Shown here: positions 22,421-30,130 of the stretch, in pieces
How the letters are laid out: each line of letters starts with the position of its first letter
Position numbering within the stretch: position 1 is the first letter of the stretch
Assembly: GCA_001788095.1 (NCBI GenBank)
Contig: MFZX01000039.1
Location: 1 to 32,135, forward strand
Direction: 5' to 3'
Source: Candidatus Roizmanbacteria bacterium RIFCSPHIGHO2_12_FULL_37_23
GTDB taxonomy: Bacteria > Patescibacteriota > Microgenomatia > UBA1406 > HO2-37-13b
Length of the DNA stretch: 32,135 nt
Notes under the pieces: model-generated
What the model saw: only the letters and a program-made list of their open reading frames with translations
Told to the model about the DNA's origin: nothing
The model's database searches: none
Program-made: the position numbers and the translations under genes

Positions 22421-23203
22421 TTATAATCTTTTGAGTGTTTTAGCTACGTGATTCCACAAAAATTCAAACATTTGTATATACGATTTGACAAGTAGATCGT
22501 CTCTTATCTCTATGCCATATTGATCACTATCTGTTTTTAAACTACACACAGTAAGAATATCTTTATATATGAGAATCATTCGATCAAATTTAATCTTTTT
22601 TTCATCTAATGTTTTAGCCTCTACATTTTCTTCTAAAAAATTAGGAATATCAGACCATGTAAGTGGGGCAGGTTTATTAAAGATTATTTTATTGTGCATG
22701 TTCAAATTTCGAAATTCTTCTCGCCACTTTTCAGCAAAATCTCTGTCAGTCACGTGCTCAAGTTGTCCTGGGCTAAAACCAATCACAAGATCTGCTTTTG
22801 AAATAATTATGTTCCAAAGAAGCTGTTTGATTCCTGCTTGGCCTTTATAGATATTGATTGTTTTTTGTGTATTTTTTGCAACCTCAAATTCTTTGATGCT
22901 TTCGCTAAATGTATCCAAATTTTGAGTAAGAAATTGAAGTTTTTCGTTTTTTTCCTCCAAAATCAGTCTCAGTATCTTAGGGTTGCTAATTCTATAGAAA
23001 GTAGATTTGCCAACTTTTTTTGAAATAACATAGCCATTGTCGATGAGACGCTCTAGTTCAAGATATATTGAGCTTCGTGGTAGTTGAATCCTTTTGTGTA
23101 TGTGAACAACTGTGGATTCAGGATATGTTGCTAGATCAAGATAAATCTTAACTTGTTTTTTAGATAAGCCAAGCTTGGTTAAATAGTCGATTGGTGTCAT
23201 CAT
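22421..23203 (-). CDS. TrmB-family transcriptional regulator
   Basis: This encodes 260 residues. The N-terminal 70 form a winged helix: LTKLGLSKKQVKIYLDLATY, then VHIHKRIQLPRSSIYLELERLIDNGYVISK, the TrmB/MarR-like pattern. A helical dimer region (about 80-115, with LQFLTQNLDTFSESIKEF) follows, and a C-terminal effector-like half contains KADLVIGFSPGQLEHVTD, typical of the phospholipase D-like TrmB C-terminal domain. Family members sense sugars or other small molecules, mainly in archaea, though bacterial ones occur. It is divergent from the racemase / RidA / GNAT unit, the likeliest target. The start at 23203 follows a minus-strand TTGACA, 17-base spacer, CATAAT; the next codon is also ATG, so 23200 is equally possible. 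Confidence 0.82.
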   Translation of the reverse strand: MMTPIDYLTKLGLSKKQVKIYLDLATYPESTVVHIHKRIQLPRSSIYLELERLIDNGYVISKKVGKSTFYRISNPKILRLILEEKNEKLQFLTQNLDTFSESIKEFEVAKNTQKTINIYKGQAGIKQLLWNIIISKADLVIGFSPGQLEHVTDRDFAEKWREEFRNLNMHNKIIFNKPAPLTWSDIPNFLEENVEAKTLDEKKIKFDRMILIYKDILTVCSLKTDSDQYGIEIRDDLLVKSYIQMFEFLWNHVAKTLKRL

Positions 23204-23204
23204 G

Positions 23205-23255
23205 TGTCAACAATTATGACATCAGTTTGGCCTCTTGTCAAGTGCTTGATATAAT
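23205..23255. promoter_or_regulatory. Overlapping divergent promoters with a palindromic operator candidate
   Basis: For the minus strand, TTGACA (plus 23236-23241), 17 bases and CATAAT (plus 23213-23218). For the plus strand, TTGGCC (23227-23232), 17 bases and TATAAT (23250-23255). TGTCA-N7-TGACA (23205-23221) covers the minus-strand -10, so binding there would block the regulator's own promoter. It is a natural autoregulatory operator for the TrmB-like protein. Confidence 0.65.
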
Positions 23256-23263
23256 GCTCCCAT

Positions 23264-23974
23264 ATGAATAATTATAAGAAAATTGGCATTATTGGTGGTC
23301 AAGGTCCAGCCTCAACTATAGCGTTTTATGATCTTATTGTAAAATATTTTCAGGATAATTTTGGAGCCAGACATGTAGCAGATTACCCTCCTATGATTAT
23401 TTATAGCGTGCCAACTCCAAGCCTGGTTGAAGGGGTTGAAAACGAAGAAAAAACATTCTATTTAATCGCTGATGCTATTTATGGACTGGAGCGAGAGGGG
23501 GCTGATTTTGTGATTATTACGTGTATTTCACTCCAGTATTTTATCGAAAAACTACAACCTTTAGTAAAAATTCCAATTATTCCTATCACCCCAATACTGG
23601 CAGAATATGCAAAAAATAGAAGATATAAAACTCTCGGTATCCTTGCTACAGAGGCTACCTTAGAGAAAAAAGTTTGTCATACGCTTTTTGAAAAAGAGAA
23701 GATTAATTTAATTAGGCCTAAAAAGTCTGACCAGAATGAAGTAGGTGAGGTGATTTTAGACGTGATTGGTGGCAGAATTACTCTTAGGGATTCTGAGATA
23801 GTAAAGAAGGTAATCGGAAATTTACAAAAAAATGGAGCTGAAGCTATTTTACTTGCTTGTACTGAGTTGCCATTAGTTTTAAAACAGTCCGACGTATATA
23901 TACCCTTAATCAACTGTAATGAATTGTATCCCAAGGCAGTTGCCGAATATGCGTGTGGAAGGATTCGGTTATGA
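23264..23974 (+). CDS. Aspartate/glutamate racemase family protein
   Basis: This encodes 236 residues, typical of the family. GIIGGQGPASTIAFYDLI begins the fold, and the two catalytic cysteines are in place: Cys87 in VIITCISLQ and Cys199 in LLACTELPL. PMIIYSVPTPSL and VKIPIIPITPIL between them fit aspartate racemases. The enzyme should interconvert L- and D-isomers of Asp or Glu by two-base proton transfer without a cofactor; Asp is favoured over Glu by the T-C-I/T-C-T context, but not certain. It heads a possible operon with RidA and a GNAT gene; TATAAT 23250-23255 is 8 bases before the ATG. D-amino acids would feed peptidoglycan or be exported. Confidence 0.85.
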   Translation: MNNYKKIGIIGGQGPASTIAFYDLIVKYFQDNFGARHVADYPPMIIYSVPTPSLVEGVENEEKTFYLIADAIYGLEREGADFVIITCISLQYFIEKLQPLVKIPIIPITPILAEYAKNRRYKTLGILATEATLEKKVCHTLFEKEKINLIRPKKSDQNEVGEVILDVIGGRITLRDSEIVKKVIGNLQKNGAEAILLACTELPLVLKQSDVYIPLINCNELYPKAVAEYACGRIRL

Positions 23975-24010
23975 ATTAAGTATTATAATTACACTAGTAA
24001 TATAGTTAAA

Positions 24011-24391
24011 ATGAAAACCAAGGTTGAAACCACTAAAGCTCCTCAGGCAGGAACGAGTCCTCATTCGCAGGCAATTATTGCAAATAAATTTGTTTTCACA
24101 CAAGGATGCATTTGTTTGACTCCAGAAGGCCAACTCCTTGAAGGAACTATAAAAGAACAAACACACCAGATCATGAAAAATCTTCAAGCGATTCTGGAAG
24201 CTGCTGGAACATCTTTTGCCAATGTGGTTAAAACGACAATTTATGTTACAGATATATCAGCTTACAGTGAGATTAATGAAGTGTATGGAAGTTATTTTTC
24301 TGCTCCATATCCTGCAAGAGAAACTGTTTGTGTCAAAGAACTCCCCCTTGGGGTAAAAGTTGAAATAAGCATGATTGCTGTTAAAGACTAA
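24011..24391 (+). CDS. ridA: RidA-family enamine/imine deaminase
   Basis: This encodes 126 residues, the usual RidA size. SPHSQAIIANKFVFTQGCIC, IKEQTHQIMKNLQAILEAAG, VVKTTIYVTDISAYSEINEVY and ARETVCVKELPLGVKVEISMIAV match the family in order. The Arg in PARETV is the active-site Arg of RidA proteins. RidA hydrolyses reactive 2-aminoacrylate and related imines made by PLP-dependent enzymes, releasing ammonia. Its place after a racemase and before a GNAT fits amino-acid metabolism. It starts 36 bases after the racemase stop; TAATAT/TATAGT words just upstream may form a further promoter. Confidence 0.9.
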   Translation: MKTKVETTKAPQAGTSPHSQAIIANKFVFTQGCICLTPEGQLLEGTIKEQTHQIMKNLQAILEAAGTSFANVVKTTIYVTDISAYSEINEVYGSYFSAPYPARETVCVKELPLGVKVEISMIAVKD

Positions 24392-24404
24392 AACAAGAAG
24401 GATT

Positions 24405-24830
24405 ATGAGATTTTATACTTCGAAGGGAAAAAATAAAGAGATGGTTGCATTTAGTGATCGAGAATGGTCTATTGCTGACAAAAATCATTTCGGGAAATCG
24501 GGAAGATGGATAGAAGATGTTCATTATATTCGTGCCGTTGATGATAACGTTATTTTGGGCATATTACATTATTGTATAAAAGCAGGAGTAATGGAGATAG
24601 TATCTATCGTCGTGAGCCACTCAATGCATCGACAAGGCATTGGAAGAGCTCTTATTGAAAAAGCAGAAAAAATAGCAAAGCAAAAAGGAGTACACAAAAT
24701 ATTTTTAACCACTGGAGTAGGTTGGGATGCTATCAATTTCTATGAAAAACTTGGATATCAAAATACCGGAGAATTAAAAAAACATTATTTAATGCAAGAT
24801 TGGCTTATTTTTAGCAAAGAACTAAAATAA
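24405..24830 (+). CDS. GNAT-family N-acetyltransferase
   Basis: The track starts at 24375 inside ridA. The ATG at 24405 has AAGAAGGA just ahead and gives MRFYTSKGKN and 141 residues. The acetyl-CoA-binding motif A is clear: SIVVSHSMHRQGIGRALIEKAEKIA (about 66-90, R/Q-x-x-G-x-G/A). WDAINFYEKLGYQNTGE (about 112-128) matches motif B with the C-terminal helix, and the last strand has YLMQDWLIFSKE. The substrate amine is unknown; given the racemase and RidA upstream an amino acid or peptide is plausible. It lies 13 bases after ridA, so it is probably co-transcribed. A strong hairpin follows. Confidence 0.88.
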   Translation: MRFYTSKGKNKEMVAFSDREWSIADKNHFGKSGRWIEDVHYIRAVDDNVILGILHYCIKAGVMEIVSIVVSHSMHRQGIGRALIEKAEKIAKQKGVHKIFLTTGVGWDAINFYEKLGYQNTGELKKHYLMQDWLIFSKELK

Positions 24831-24831
24831 A

Positions 24832-24887
24832 AATAAGCTAGCAGTAATTCTAGAATTTTTTTACTAAAAATTACTGCTAGACTTATT
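24832..24887. terminator. Strong bidirectional hairpin between convergent genes
   Basis: CTAGCAGTAATT (24838-24849) pairs perfectly with AATTACTGCTAG (24869-24880). The stem extends by AATAAG / CTTATT with one bulged A, giving about 18 pairs. It sits between the GNAT gene (plus) and the RRM gene (minus) and would end both transcripts. Confidence 0.8.
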
Positions 24888-24901
24888 ATTACGATTCGAG
24901 A

Positions 24902-25213
24902 TTAATATTTGTTTCTGCGGCCACCACCAAAACGGTTTTCATTTCTTCTAAAACCTCCATTATTTTCACGTGGTTTTGCAACATTCACCACAATTGATCT
25001 ACCATCGATTTCTTTTCCACTCATTTCCAATGCTTTTTGAGCATCGTTTGCATTTGTAAAGGTTACAAATCCAAAACCTTTTGATTTACCGGTATCTCTA
25101 TCATTGATGATGATTGCTTCTTTTATCTCGCCATATTGAGCAAAGAGTTCTTTCAAACTTTCGCTTGTAACTGACCATGGGAGTCCGCCTACAAATAGTT
25201 TATTTTGATCCAT
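24902..25213 (-). CDS. Single-RRM RNA-binding protein (glycine/arginine-rich tail)
   Basis: This encodes 103 residues. RNP2 is LFVGGL (about 6-11) and RNP1 KGFGFVTF (about 45-52), both complete, so it should bind single-stranded RNA through an RRM fold. The C-terminal tail is Gly/Arg/Asn-rich (NNGGFRRNENRFGGGRRNKY), like cyanobacterial and other bacterial Rbp proteins that accumulate in the cold. The start has GAAGGTAGGTGA, a ribosome binding site shared with the gene at 3815. It lies 37 bases after the ATP-grasp gene on the same strand and may be co-transcribed. RRM proteins occur in CPR bacteria and cyanobacteria, but are rare in many other bacteria. Confidence 0.92.
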   Translation of the reverse strand: MDQNKLFVGGLPWSVTSESLKELFAQYGEIKEAIIINDRDTGKSKGFGFVTFTNANDAQKALEMSGKEIDGRSIVVNVAKPRENNGGFRRNENRFGGGRRNKY

Positions 25214-25250
25214 ATTTTCTCACCTACCTTCCATATTTTGAGTAAGAAAC

Positions 25251-26297
25251 CTAATTAGTTTGCCTTACAATGTGTAAATGTGTATTTTCGAAAGGGACCA
25301 GAATGTCTTGAGGAATGATTGTATCTTCATTTTTGGAAATGAGATATTTTATGACATCTCCTGCAACATTTTGTGAATCACCTATAACCGGAAAATGATG
25401 TATATCAATTCCCGGGCAATCGTTAACTTCTATTACATATGATTTCTTTGTCTGATTATCATACATTATATCAACCCCGCAAAATTCCATACCAAGTACT
25501 TGCGCCGCTTTTATGGCTAAAGCTTTAGAATCTGGGTTTATAGTGCGTGTGACATCCCTGCTTATTCCGCCAGCACTGATATTGGCATTTTGTTTTAGAA
25601 AAACAGTTCTTTTTTGTCTAATAATACTTTGTAGCGTAAGACCGTTTTTTTTAAGAGTTCTTGATAACTCGAAATTTATACGTATTTTGCACATTGGTTT
25701 TTCGTATTTTTTACCAATTAAAGGATTTGTATTAAATTTCCTAATAAGTTCCTTTATGGTACTTCGTCCATCACCAATAACATGAGCAGGAATCCTTTTT
25801 GTAACGGCCGAAATCATATCACCAATCACGAGAATTCTATAATCAGTGCCTTGTATATGTTCCTCAATAAGAATATTATCATGAGGTTTTTTTGAGAAAT
25901 CATGGAGAACTTGATCAAGCTCTTGAGATGTCTCTATATTTGCATAGACTTCATTGCCATGGGCTCCAGAAATTGGTTTTATAACACAGGGGAAAATATT
26001 TCGTTTTACGATAAGTTTTCGTGCTTTTGTTATAGACGAAACCAACCAGCTTTTAGGTGTTGAAATTTTATTCTGTTTAAATATTTTCTTTGATAGAAAT
26101 TTGTTGTTTGCTATTATGCATGAGCTTTGAGGATTGATAGGCATATTTGTTCCTTTAATAAAGATTTTTTTATGTCCGATTACAACCGAAAATAGATTAA
26201 ATCGAGTTGATTCAATTTTTACCTCAAGGCCTTGTGCAAGAGCCGCCTGATATATGAGTTGTGTGCTCGTTGAACGAAGCACGCGTTTTTTTACCAT
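25251..26297 (-). CDS. ATP-grasp ligase related to cyanophycin/glutathione synthetases
   Basis: This encodes 348 residues. Characteristic segments are CVIKPISGAHGNEVYAN (ATP-binding loop region), ILIEEHIQGTDYRILVIGD, RIPAHVIGDGRSTIKELI, NISAGGISRDVT, and the metal-binding end GVDIMYDNQTKKSYVIEVNDCPGIDIHHFP. These are the signatures of the ATP-grasp domain of cyanophycin synthetase and bifunctional GshF-type glutathione synthetases. The Mur-ligase half of cyanophycin synthetase and the gamma-glutamylcysteine ligase half of GshF are absent, so this is the ATP-grasp part alone. It should form an amide bond from a carboxyl-phosphate, but the substrate is unknown. A minus-strand TGGTATAAT (plus 26371-26379) suggests a leader of about 65 bases. 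Confidence 0.85.
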   Translation of the reverse strand: MVKKRVLRSTSTQLIYQAALAQGLEVKIESTRFNLFSVVIGHKKIFIKGTNMPINPQSSCIIANNKFLSKKIFKQNKISTPKSWLVSSITKARKLIVKRNIFPCVIKPISGAHGNEVYANIETSQELDQVLHDFSKKPHDNILIEEHIQGTDYRILVIGDMISAVTKRIPAHVIGDGRSTIKELIRKFNTNPLIGKKYEKPMCKIRINFELSRTLKKNGLTLQSIIRQKRTVFLKQNANISAGGISRDVTRTINPDSKALAIKAAQVLGMEFCGVDIMYDNQTKKSYVIEVNDCPGIDIHHFPVIGDSQNVAGDVIKYLISKNEDTIIPQDILVPFENTHLHIVRQTN

Positions 26298-26459
26298 ATG
26301 AATTGGGGGATACGAAGATAGAGGTTATGATCTTGAAGAAAAATATCCTAGAATCTTAATATCTACGCATATTATACCATAGTAAGTATGTTTATGTTCT
26401 TTTTGTTACAATAACTTACATAATCGCGAGGTAAGATTAAAGCTTCTCAATAATCGAAT

Positions 26460-27242
26460 ATGCATATCCAAACTCAAGATGGCTTCATATTAGATGCTGT
26501 TTATAACAAAGTTAATGATTCTCATACTGCTATAGTTTTTGCACACGGCATGACTGTAGATAAAGAAAATGAAGGTATTTTTGTACGCGCCGAGGATGAA
26601 CTAAATAATGCTGGATATTCAACATTTCGATTTGATTTTAGAGCGCATGGAGCAAGTTCAGGGAATTCTATAACTGATTTTACTATCTCTGGGGAGCTCC
26701 AGGATATGCGTGATGTAATGACCTTTTTAAAAAACGAAAAAAATGAGAGGATTGGATTAGCAGCAGCAAGTTTTGGAGGCAGTATAGCTGCGCTATATAC
26801 ATCAGATAATCTTGAAAAAATTGACGCCTTACTACTGGCTAATCCTGTTATGAACTACAGGCATGCATTTTTAGAACCCATAACACCGTGGGGAAAGCAG
26901 TATTTCAGCAACCTTCCTGCTCGTTTAGAGAAAGATGGTTTTATCAAGGTGGGCTCTCACGATTTTGCACTTGGCAAAACATTGTTTGAAGAAATGGAAA
27001 AATATGCTCCTTGTGAAGCACTGAAGAAATATTCGAATCCTTTACTTGTTATGCACGGAACAGGGGATACAAAAGTACCATATCAAGACGCTTATGATTG
27101 TTATGAAGTACTACCAAATAAACATAAAAAGTTTGTACCCATACATGGCTCAGAACACGGATTTCACGAAGAACCGCATGAAAGCATGGTGACTAAGTTA
27201 GTCGTCGATTTTTTTAAAGAAGTATTTCATGACTTGGTATAA
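26460..27242 (+). CDS. Alpha/beta hydrolase (serine hydrolase)
   Basis: This encodes 260 residues. VFAHGMTVDKENEG (about 25-38) supplies the oxyanion loop. The nucleophile elbow is AASFGGSIAALY (about 100-111, pattern G/A-x-S-x-G). The acid is in MHGTGDTKVPYQDA (about 197-210) and the His in IHGSEHGFHEE (about 230-240), so the catalytic triad is complete. FRFDFRAHGASSGNS is typical of the esterase/acyl-hydrolase group. The substrate cannot be predicted. It is cytoplasmic, having no signal peptide. The -10 box of the next gene (TATAAT, 27238-27243) overlaps its stop codon. Confidence 0.87.
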   Translation: MHIQTQDGFILDAVYNKVNDSHTAIVFAHGMTVDKENEGIFVRAEDELNNAGYSTFRFDFRAHGASSGNSITDFTISGELQDMRDVMTFLKNEKNERIGLAAASFGGSIAALYTSDNLEKIDALLLANPVMNYRHAFLEPITPWGKQYFSNLPARLEKDGFIKVGSHDFALGKTLFEEMEKYAPCEALKKYSNPLLVMHGTGDTKVPYQDAYDCYEVLPNKHKKFVPIHGSEHGFHEEPHESMVTKLVVDFFKEVFHDLV

Positions 27243-27251
27243 TTAGCTTCT

Positions 27252-27746
27252 ATGGAAGGGTTTATAAAAAAAGCAGCTCAAGTCATAAAAGATATTTTAT
27301 ACATAAATATTGCTTCTATTACTCCAGATGGAAAGCCATGGAATACGCCGGTATATTGTGCATTTGATGAAAACCTAAATTTTTATTGGCTTTCCTGGAA
27401 ATTAAATCAACATTCTGAGAATGTACGCAATAATCCGCATGTATTTGTCACAATTTATGATTCCATAGTACCGGCAAGTACAGGTTTTGGCGTATATTTT
27501 GAAGGAAAAGCATATGAGTTACATAATCCCAAAGATATTTTAATTGCCATAAAACACATATATAAAAGAGAAAAAAGAAAACCAAGAGATGTGATCAATT
27601 TCTTAAAGAAATATCCTCGACGAGCATATACATTTGTTCCAGAAAGAGTTTGGGTGAACGGAGAAGGGGAGATTGAAGGAAATTACATTGATAACAGGAC
27701 CGAATTAGACCTATCGAAACTAAAAACATACATTTCTGCGAAATAG
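27252..27746 (+). CDS. Pyridoxamine 5'-phosphate oxidase-like flavin-binding protein
   Basis: This encodes 164 residues. ILYINIASITPDGKPWNTPVYCAFDENLNFYWLSWK matches the first half of the split beta-barrel, with the usual TPDG-P-x-x-x-P-V segment. QHSENVRNNPHVFVTIYDS and GVYFEGKAYELHNPKDI match the second half. Such proteins bind FMN or F420 and act as oxidoreductases on small substrates, but the specific role is unknown. The C-terminal part (YTFVPERVWVNGEGEIEG) is typical. TATAAT 27238-27243 gives a leaderless-type start 8 bases on. It lies 9 bases after the hydrolase stop; the two may be co-transcribed or separate. Confidence 0.82.
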   Translation: MEGFIKKAAQVIKDILYINIASITPDGKPWNTPVYCAFDENLNFYWLSWKLNQHSENVRNNPHVFVTIYDSIVPASTGFGVYFEGKAYELHNPKDILIAIKHIYKREKRKPRDVINFLKKYPRRAYTFVPERVWVNGEGEIEGNYIDNRTELDLSKLKTYISAK

Positions 27747-27766
27747 CTTATTCCTTGAGAAGGTCC

Positions 27767-28510
27767 TTAATGGCCAAGATACGTCTGAAAAACATACATT
27801 ATTACAATGCCGATCAGAAATGTAATCGATTGAATCCAACTTATGTATTTCCCTTTCTCTTTTTGGACCTCAGGGATTAGATCGACGCATGCTATATAGA
27901 TAAATACTCCAGCTGTCATTGCGATAATTATGTAATTGATTTTTTCAAAGAAATTAATGAAAAAATACCCCAATAATCCACCTAGTACGGCAGATAAAGC
28001 CGAGAGAAAATTATAAAATAGTGCTCTCATTCTCGAAAGTCCACCATGAATAAAGATACTAAAATCTGCAATTTCATGAGGAATTTCATGGGCAATAATA
28101 GCAATAGTTACCACCAATCCCAGACTTGGGTTAACAAGAAAACCTGCAGCAATTGCCAATCCATCGAAAAAATTATGGAAGGTATCTCCAATCATGACTA
28201 AAGAAACAGTCGGTTTAATAATCGGTTTCCTGTTGTCATGGTGATGTAGAAGCCTAATAACTTTCTCCAGAAGAAAAAAAATAACAATTCCCACCAGAAC
28301 AAAAACAAAGGTAGAACGTTTATTTTCCATCTCAAGAGTTTCAGGTAAAAGGTCTAAAAAAGCTGTTGAGAGCATTACTCCTGCTGCAAAGCTGAAAAGA
28401 TAGTCGAGAAGTCTTTTTTTTACCGACTGATTAATTATCAAAACTCCGACAAACGAAATAAAGCTAGTTGCTAAGCTGGCAATAAGAATATAGTAAAGCG
28501 TGGGATTCAT
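27767..28510 (-). CDS. ZIP-family metal transporter
   Basis: The track starts at a TTG (28528); ATG 28510 (MNPTLYYILI, 247 residues) overlaps the TAA stop of the upstream Fur relic (TAATG). About eight membrane helices are visible. The metal-binding signatures are present: HNFFDGLAIAAGF in helix 4 and HEIPHEIADFSIF in helix 5, the H-x-x-x-D and H-E-x-x-H-E residues that carry Zn2+ or Fe2+. A His-rich loop (LLHHHDNRKP) lies between helices 3 and 4. ZIP proteins import divalent metals into the cytoplasm. A Fur-family relic just upstream and a nearby palindrome (28656-28670) suggest the unit was, or is, metal-regulated. Confidence 0.92.
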   Translation of the reverse strand: MNPTLYYILIASLATSFISFVGVLIINQSVKKRLLDYLFSFAAGVMLSTAFLDLLPETLEMENKRSTFVFVLVGIVIFFLLEKVIRLLHHHDNRKPIIKPTVSLVMIGDTFHNFFDGLAIAAGFLVNPSLGLVVTIAIIAHEIPHEIADFSIFIHGGLSRMRALFYNFLSALSAVLGGLLGYFFINFFEKINYIIIAMTAGVFIYIACVDLIPEVQKEKGKYISWIQSITFLIGIVIMYVFQTYLGH

Positions 28511-28638
28511 TACTGGCATGTGGCACAAAGGCCATAAAATTCTAAATGATGATTATCTATTGAAAGAGAGATGTCTTCTATATCACCGCAATTATTGCAA
28601 ATTATGTGCAATAAATCAAGAATGTAAGAAATCCACAC
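28510..28638 (-). pseudogene. C-terminal fragment of a Fur-family metalloregulator
   Basis: On the minus strand the frame reads LLHIICNNCGDIEDISLSID then NHHLEFYGLCATCQ and a TAA at 28510-28512. Two CxxC motifs, a His pair and the F-x-G-L-C-x-x-C end are the zinc-binding C-terminus of Fur/Zur/PerR proteins. The DNA-binding N-terminal half is missing. A frame change just upstream gives SNPLIRVDFLH in another frame, as expected for the preceding part of the same gene. A GTG at 28636-28638 could start a 42-residue remnant, but it is more likely a decayed gene. Its stop overlaps the ZIP start. It was missed by the track, which instead reported a plus-strand shadow (28500-28682). Confidence 0.75.
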
Positions 28639-28655
28639 GTATTAGCGGGTTACTC

Positions 28656-28670
28656 AATGATTTTATCATT
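28656..28670. promoter_or_regulatory. Perfect 15-bp palindrome, candidate Fur/Zur-type operator
   Basis: AATGAT-TTT-ATCATT lies upstream of the Fur relic and ZIP gene, next to a plus-strand TATAAT at 28678-28683. A related word, AATGATGATTATC, lies at 28545-28557. AT-rich palindromes of this kind serve as Fur/Zur sites in other bacteria. No functional evidence beyond sequence. Confidence 0.4.
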
Positions 28671-28707
28671 ATTGTTATATAATGATTAAGATTCCAGCTT
28701 TACTTTG

Positions 28708-28814
28708 ATGGGAAGAAGAAAAATTCCATAAATCTTTTTCTACAAACTGTAGCTTATTTTGGCCTTATTACTGCTTTAATGCTTTTCCTTCTTTTTTCCG
28801 GGATGGTTATTTAA
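28708..28814 (+). pseudogene. Possible frameshifted small membrane peptide
   Basis: An ATG at 28708 opens only 7 codons (MGRRKIP). One frame over, NSINLFLQTVAYFGLITALM continues into a hydrophobic helix ending FSGMVI and a TAA at 28812-28814. If the two were joined this would be a small single-pass peptide of about 34 residues. TATAAT at 28678-28683 could drive it. Evidence is weak and a hydrophobic frame can arise by chance. Confidence 0.25.
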
Positions 28815-28818
28815 GCAC

Positions 28819-30120
28819 TTAGAAGCTCAATACGTTTTCTGGAGTTAATTTTTTTATCTCACCTGTTTGTATGTTAATACTCACCAGATAATTATTCGCA
28901 TTTATACCGTCTGGCATGGTATAGACTAATGTTACAAATGTATCGTTATTTGTCCAAACTCCTCGTGCATCATATGAGACCGCATTGGAGCTTGGGGTGA
29001 TCTGACGTACAGATTTATCTGTAAGTGAGACAAGGTTCAGACTACCATATTGGAAACCATCAATATGAGCCGTTCGCTCGTACATGAAATATTTTTCATC
29101 TGGGCTTATTGCTATAAATGGCTGAATATCAGCCCATTTTCCTTCGTCCAAAATCATTTCTTCATCTGTATCGAGGTTAGATATAACGACGCGGCTAAAA
29201 GACGTTGTTCCAGGTGTGTCGCCAGTACTCCCCTCAGTTTTTATAAGTATATTTGATGTTGATAAAGGATAGGCTGAATAACCAAAATATTTTGCTGCAT
29301 CAATTTGTTTTATCTCACCAGTCGCGAGACTAATCGTATTCAATCCTGTTTTCTGATACGTATTATCGACATAATAGAGGATTTTTTTATCAAGGTCCCA
29401 TTTAATACCATAAATAAAGTCAGCAAGATATATGTTTTTTTGGGTTTGCATATGGTGAAAGTAGTAGCCAGATGTAAAATCGGGAGCAGGAGATGGTTCG
29501 CATGGGCCGTAACCACCCTCAAAATCTGGAGGAAATGTGATGGGAGGGCAGTCTACAGTAAAGTAAGTTGAAAAAACAATATATGAGCCATCTGGAGATA
29601 TATTCTTCACATTTTGTATATCTGTATTTGAGTGAGTATTAGGTTCTGGATGCTTGATAAGGGTATATTCTTTAATCGTGTTTGTAATGATATTTTTGAC
29701 AAACAACTTTGAGTTGTCGTTTGGTGTTATAAAGAAGACTTGCGCGCTATGCGGATACTTGAATGCTTGTGAGAAAGTAGGGAGCTCAATCTGTTCTTCT
29801 CGTCCGTCTGGATACAAAACCCATGCTTGATAGTCATTATATGCTTGAGGATCAGGATCTCGTATAAAAAGTAGTCTATTTTGTGCATCAAGAACATTTA
29901 GTTGCATGGTTGGCGTTGAAATTACCTCTGTTATTTTTGGTGTTTGAGATGGTGTAATCGATGGCGATTGATTTTTTGAGCTCGTTTTGCGGTTTAATAA
30001 TAGAAATACACCTAATACAATTACGACGAAAAGCAGTCCTGTGAACAGAGCTACTTTGTAAATGCGAACAGTTTTTTTTGGAGAGTGTTCCTGTACGAGG
30101 GGTGTAGAATCTTGTTCCAT
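28819..30120 (-). CDS. Membrane-anchored beta-propeller-like (TolB/WD40-type) protein
   Basis: The track starts at 30159, within the promoter -35; the ATG at 30120 (MEQDSTPLVQEH, 433 residues) is better. A cytoplasmic N-tail precedes one membrane helix (about 25-45, VALFTGLLFVVIVLGVFLLL). A Ser/Thr/Pro stalk follows, then about 350 residues of repeated strands with blade-like motifs such as NISPDGSYIVFST, AISPDEKYFMYER and GEIKQIDAAKY, as in TolB/WD40-like propellers. Five Cys in the second quarter (DCPPITFP, GPCEPSPA) could form a disulfide. The domain faces outside and its partner is unknown. Promoter: minus-strand TTGATT, 17 bases, TACGAT. Confidence 0.75.
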   Translation of the reverse strand: MEQDSTPLVQEHSPKKTVRIYKVALFTGLLFVVIVLGVFLLLNRKTSSKNQSPSITPSQTPKITEVISTPTMQLNVLDAQNRLLFIRDPDPQAYNDYQAWVLYPDGREEQIELPTFSQAFKYPHSAQVFFITPNDNSKLFVKNIITNTIKEYTLIKHPEPNTHSNTDIQNVKNISPDGSYIVFSTYFTVDCPPITFPPDFEGGYGPCEPSPAPDFTSGYYFHHMQTQKNIYLADFIYGIKWDLDKKILYYVDNTYQKTGLNTISLATGEIKQIDAAKYFGYSAYPLSTSNILIKTEGSTGDTPGTTSFSRVVISNLDTDEEMILDEGKWADIQPFIAISPDEKYFMYERTAHIDGFQYGSLNLVSLTDKSVRQITPSSNAVSYDARGVWTNNDTFVTLVYTMPDGINANNYLVSINIQTGEIKKLTPENVLSF

Positions 30121-30130
30121 ACCTGTATTT

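Noticed and set aside
23171-23181. Third copy of the 21-bp repeat (AGCCAAGCTTG)
   Set aside because: Only 11 bases match and they lie inside the TrmB-like coding sequence.
28500-28682. Plus-strand ORF of 60 aa with several Cys and His
   Set aside because: It is the antisense of the Fur-family C-terminal fragment; the minus-strand frame has the real CxxC/FYGLC signature.
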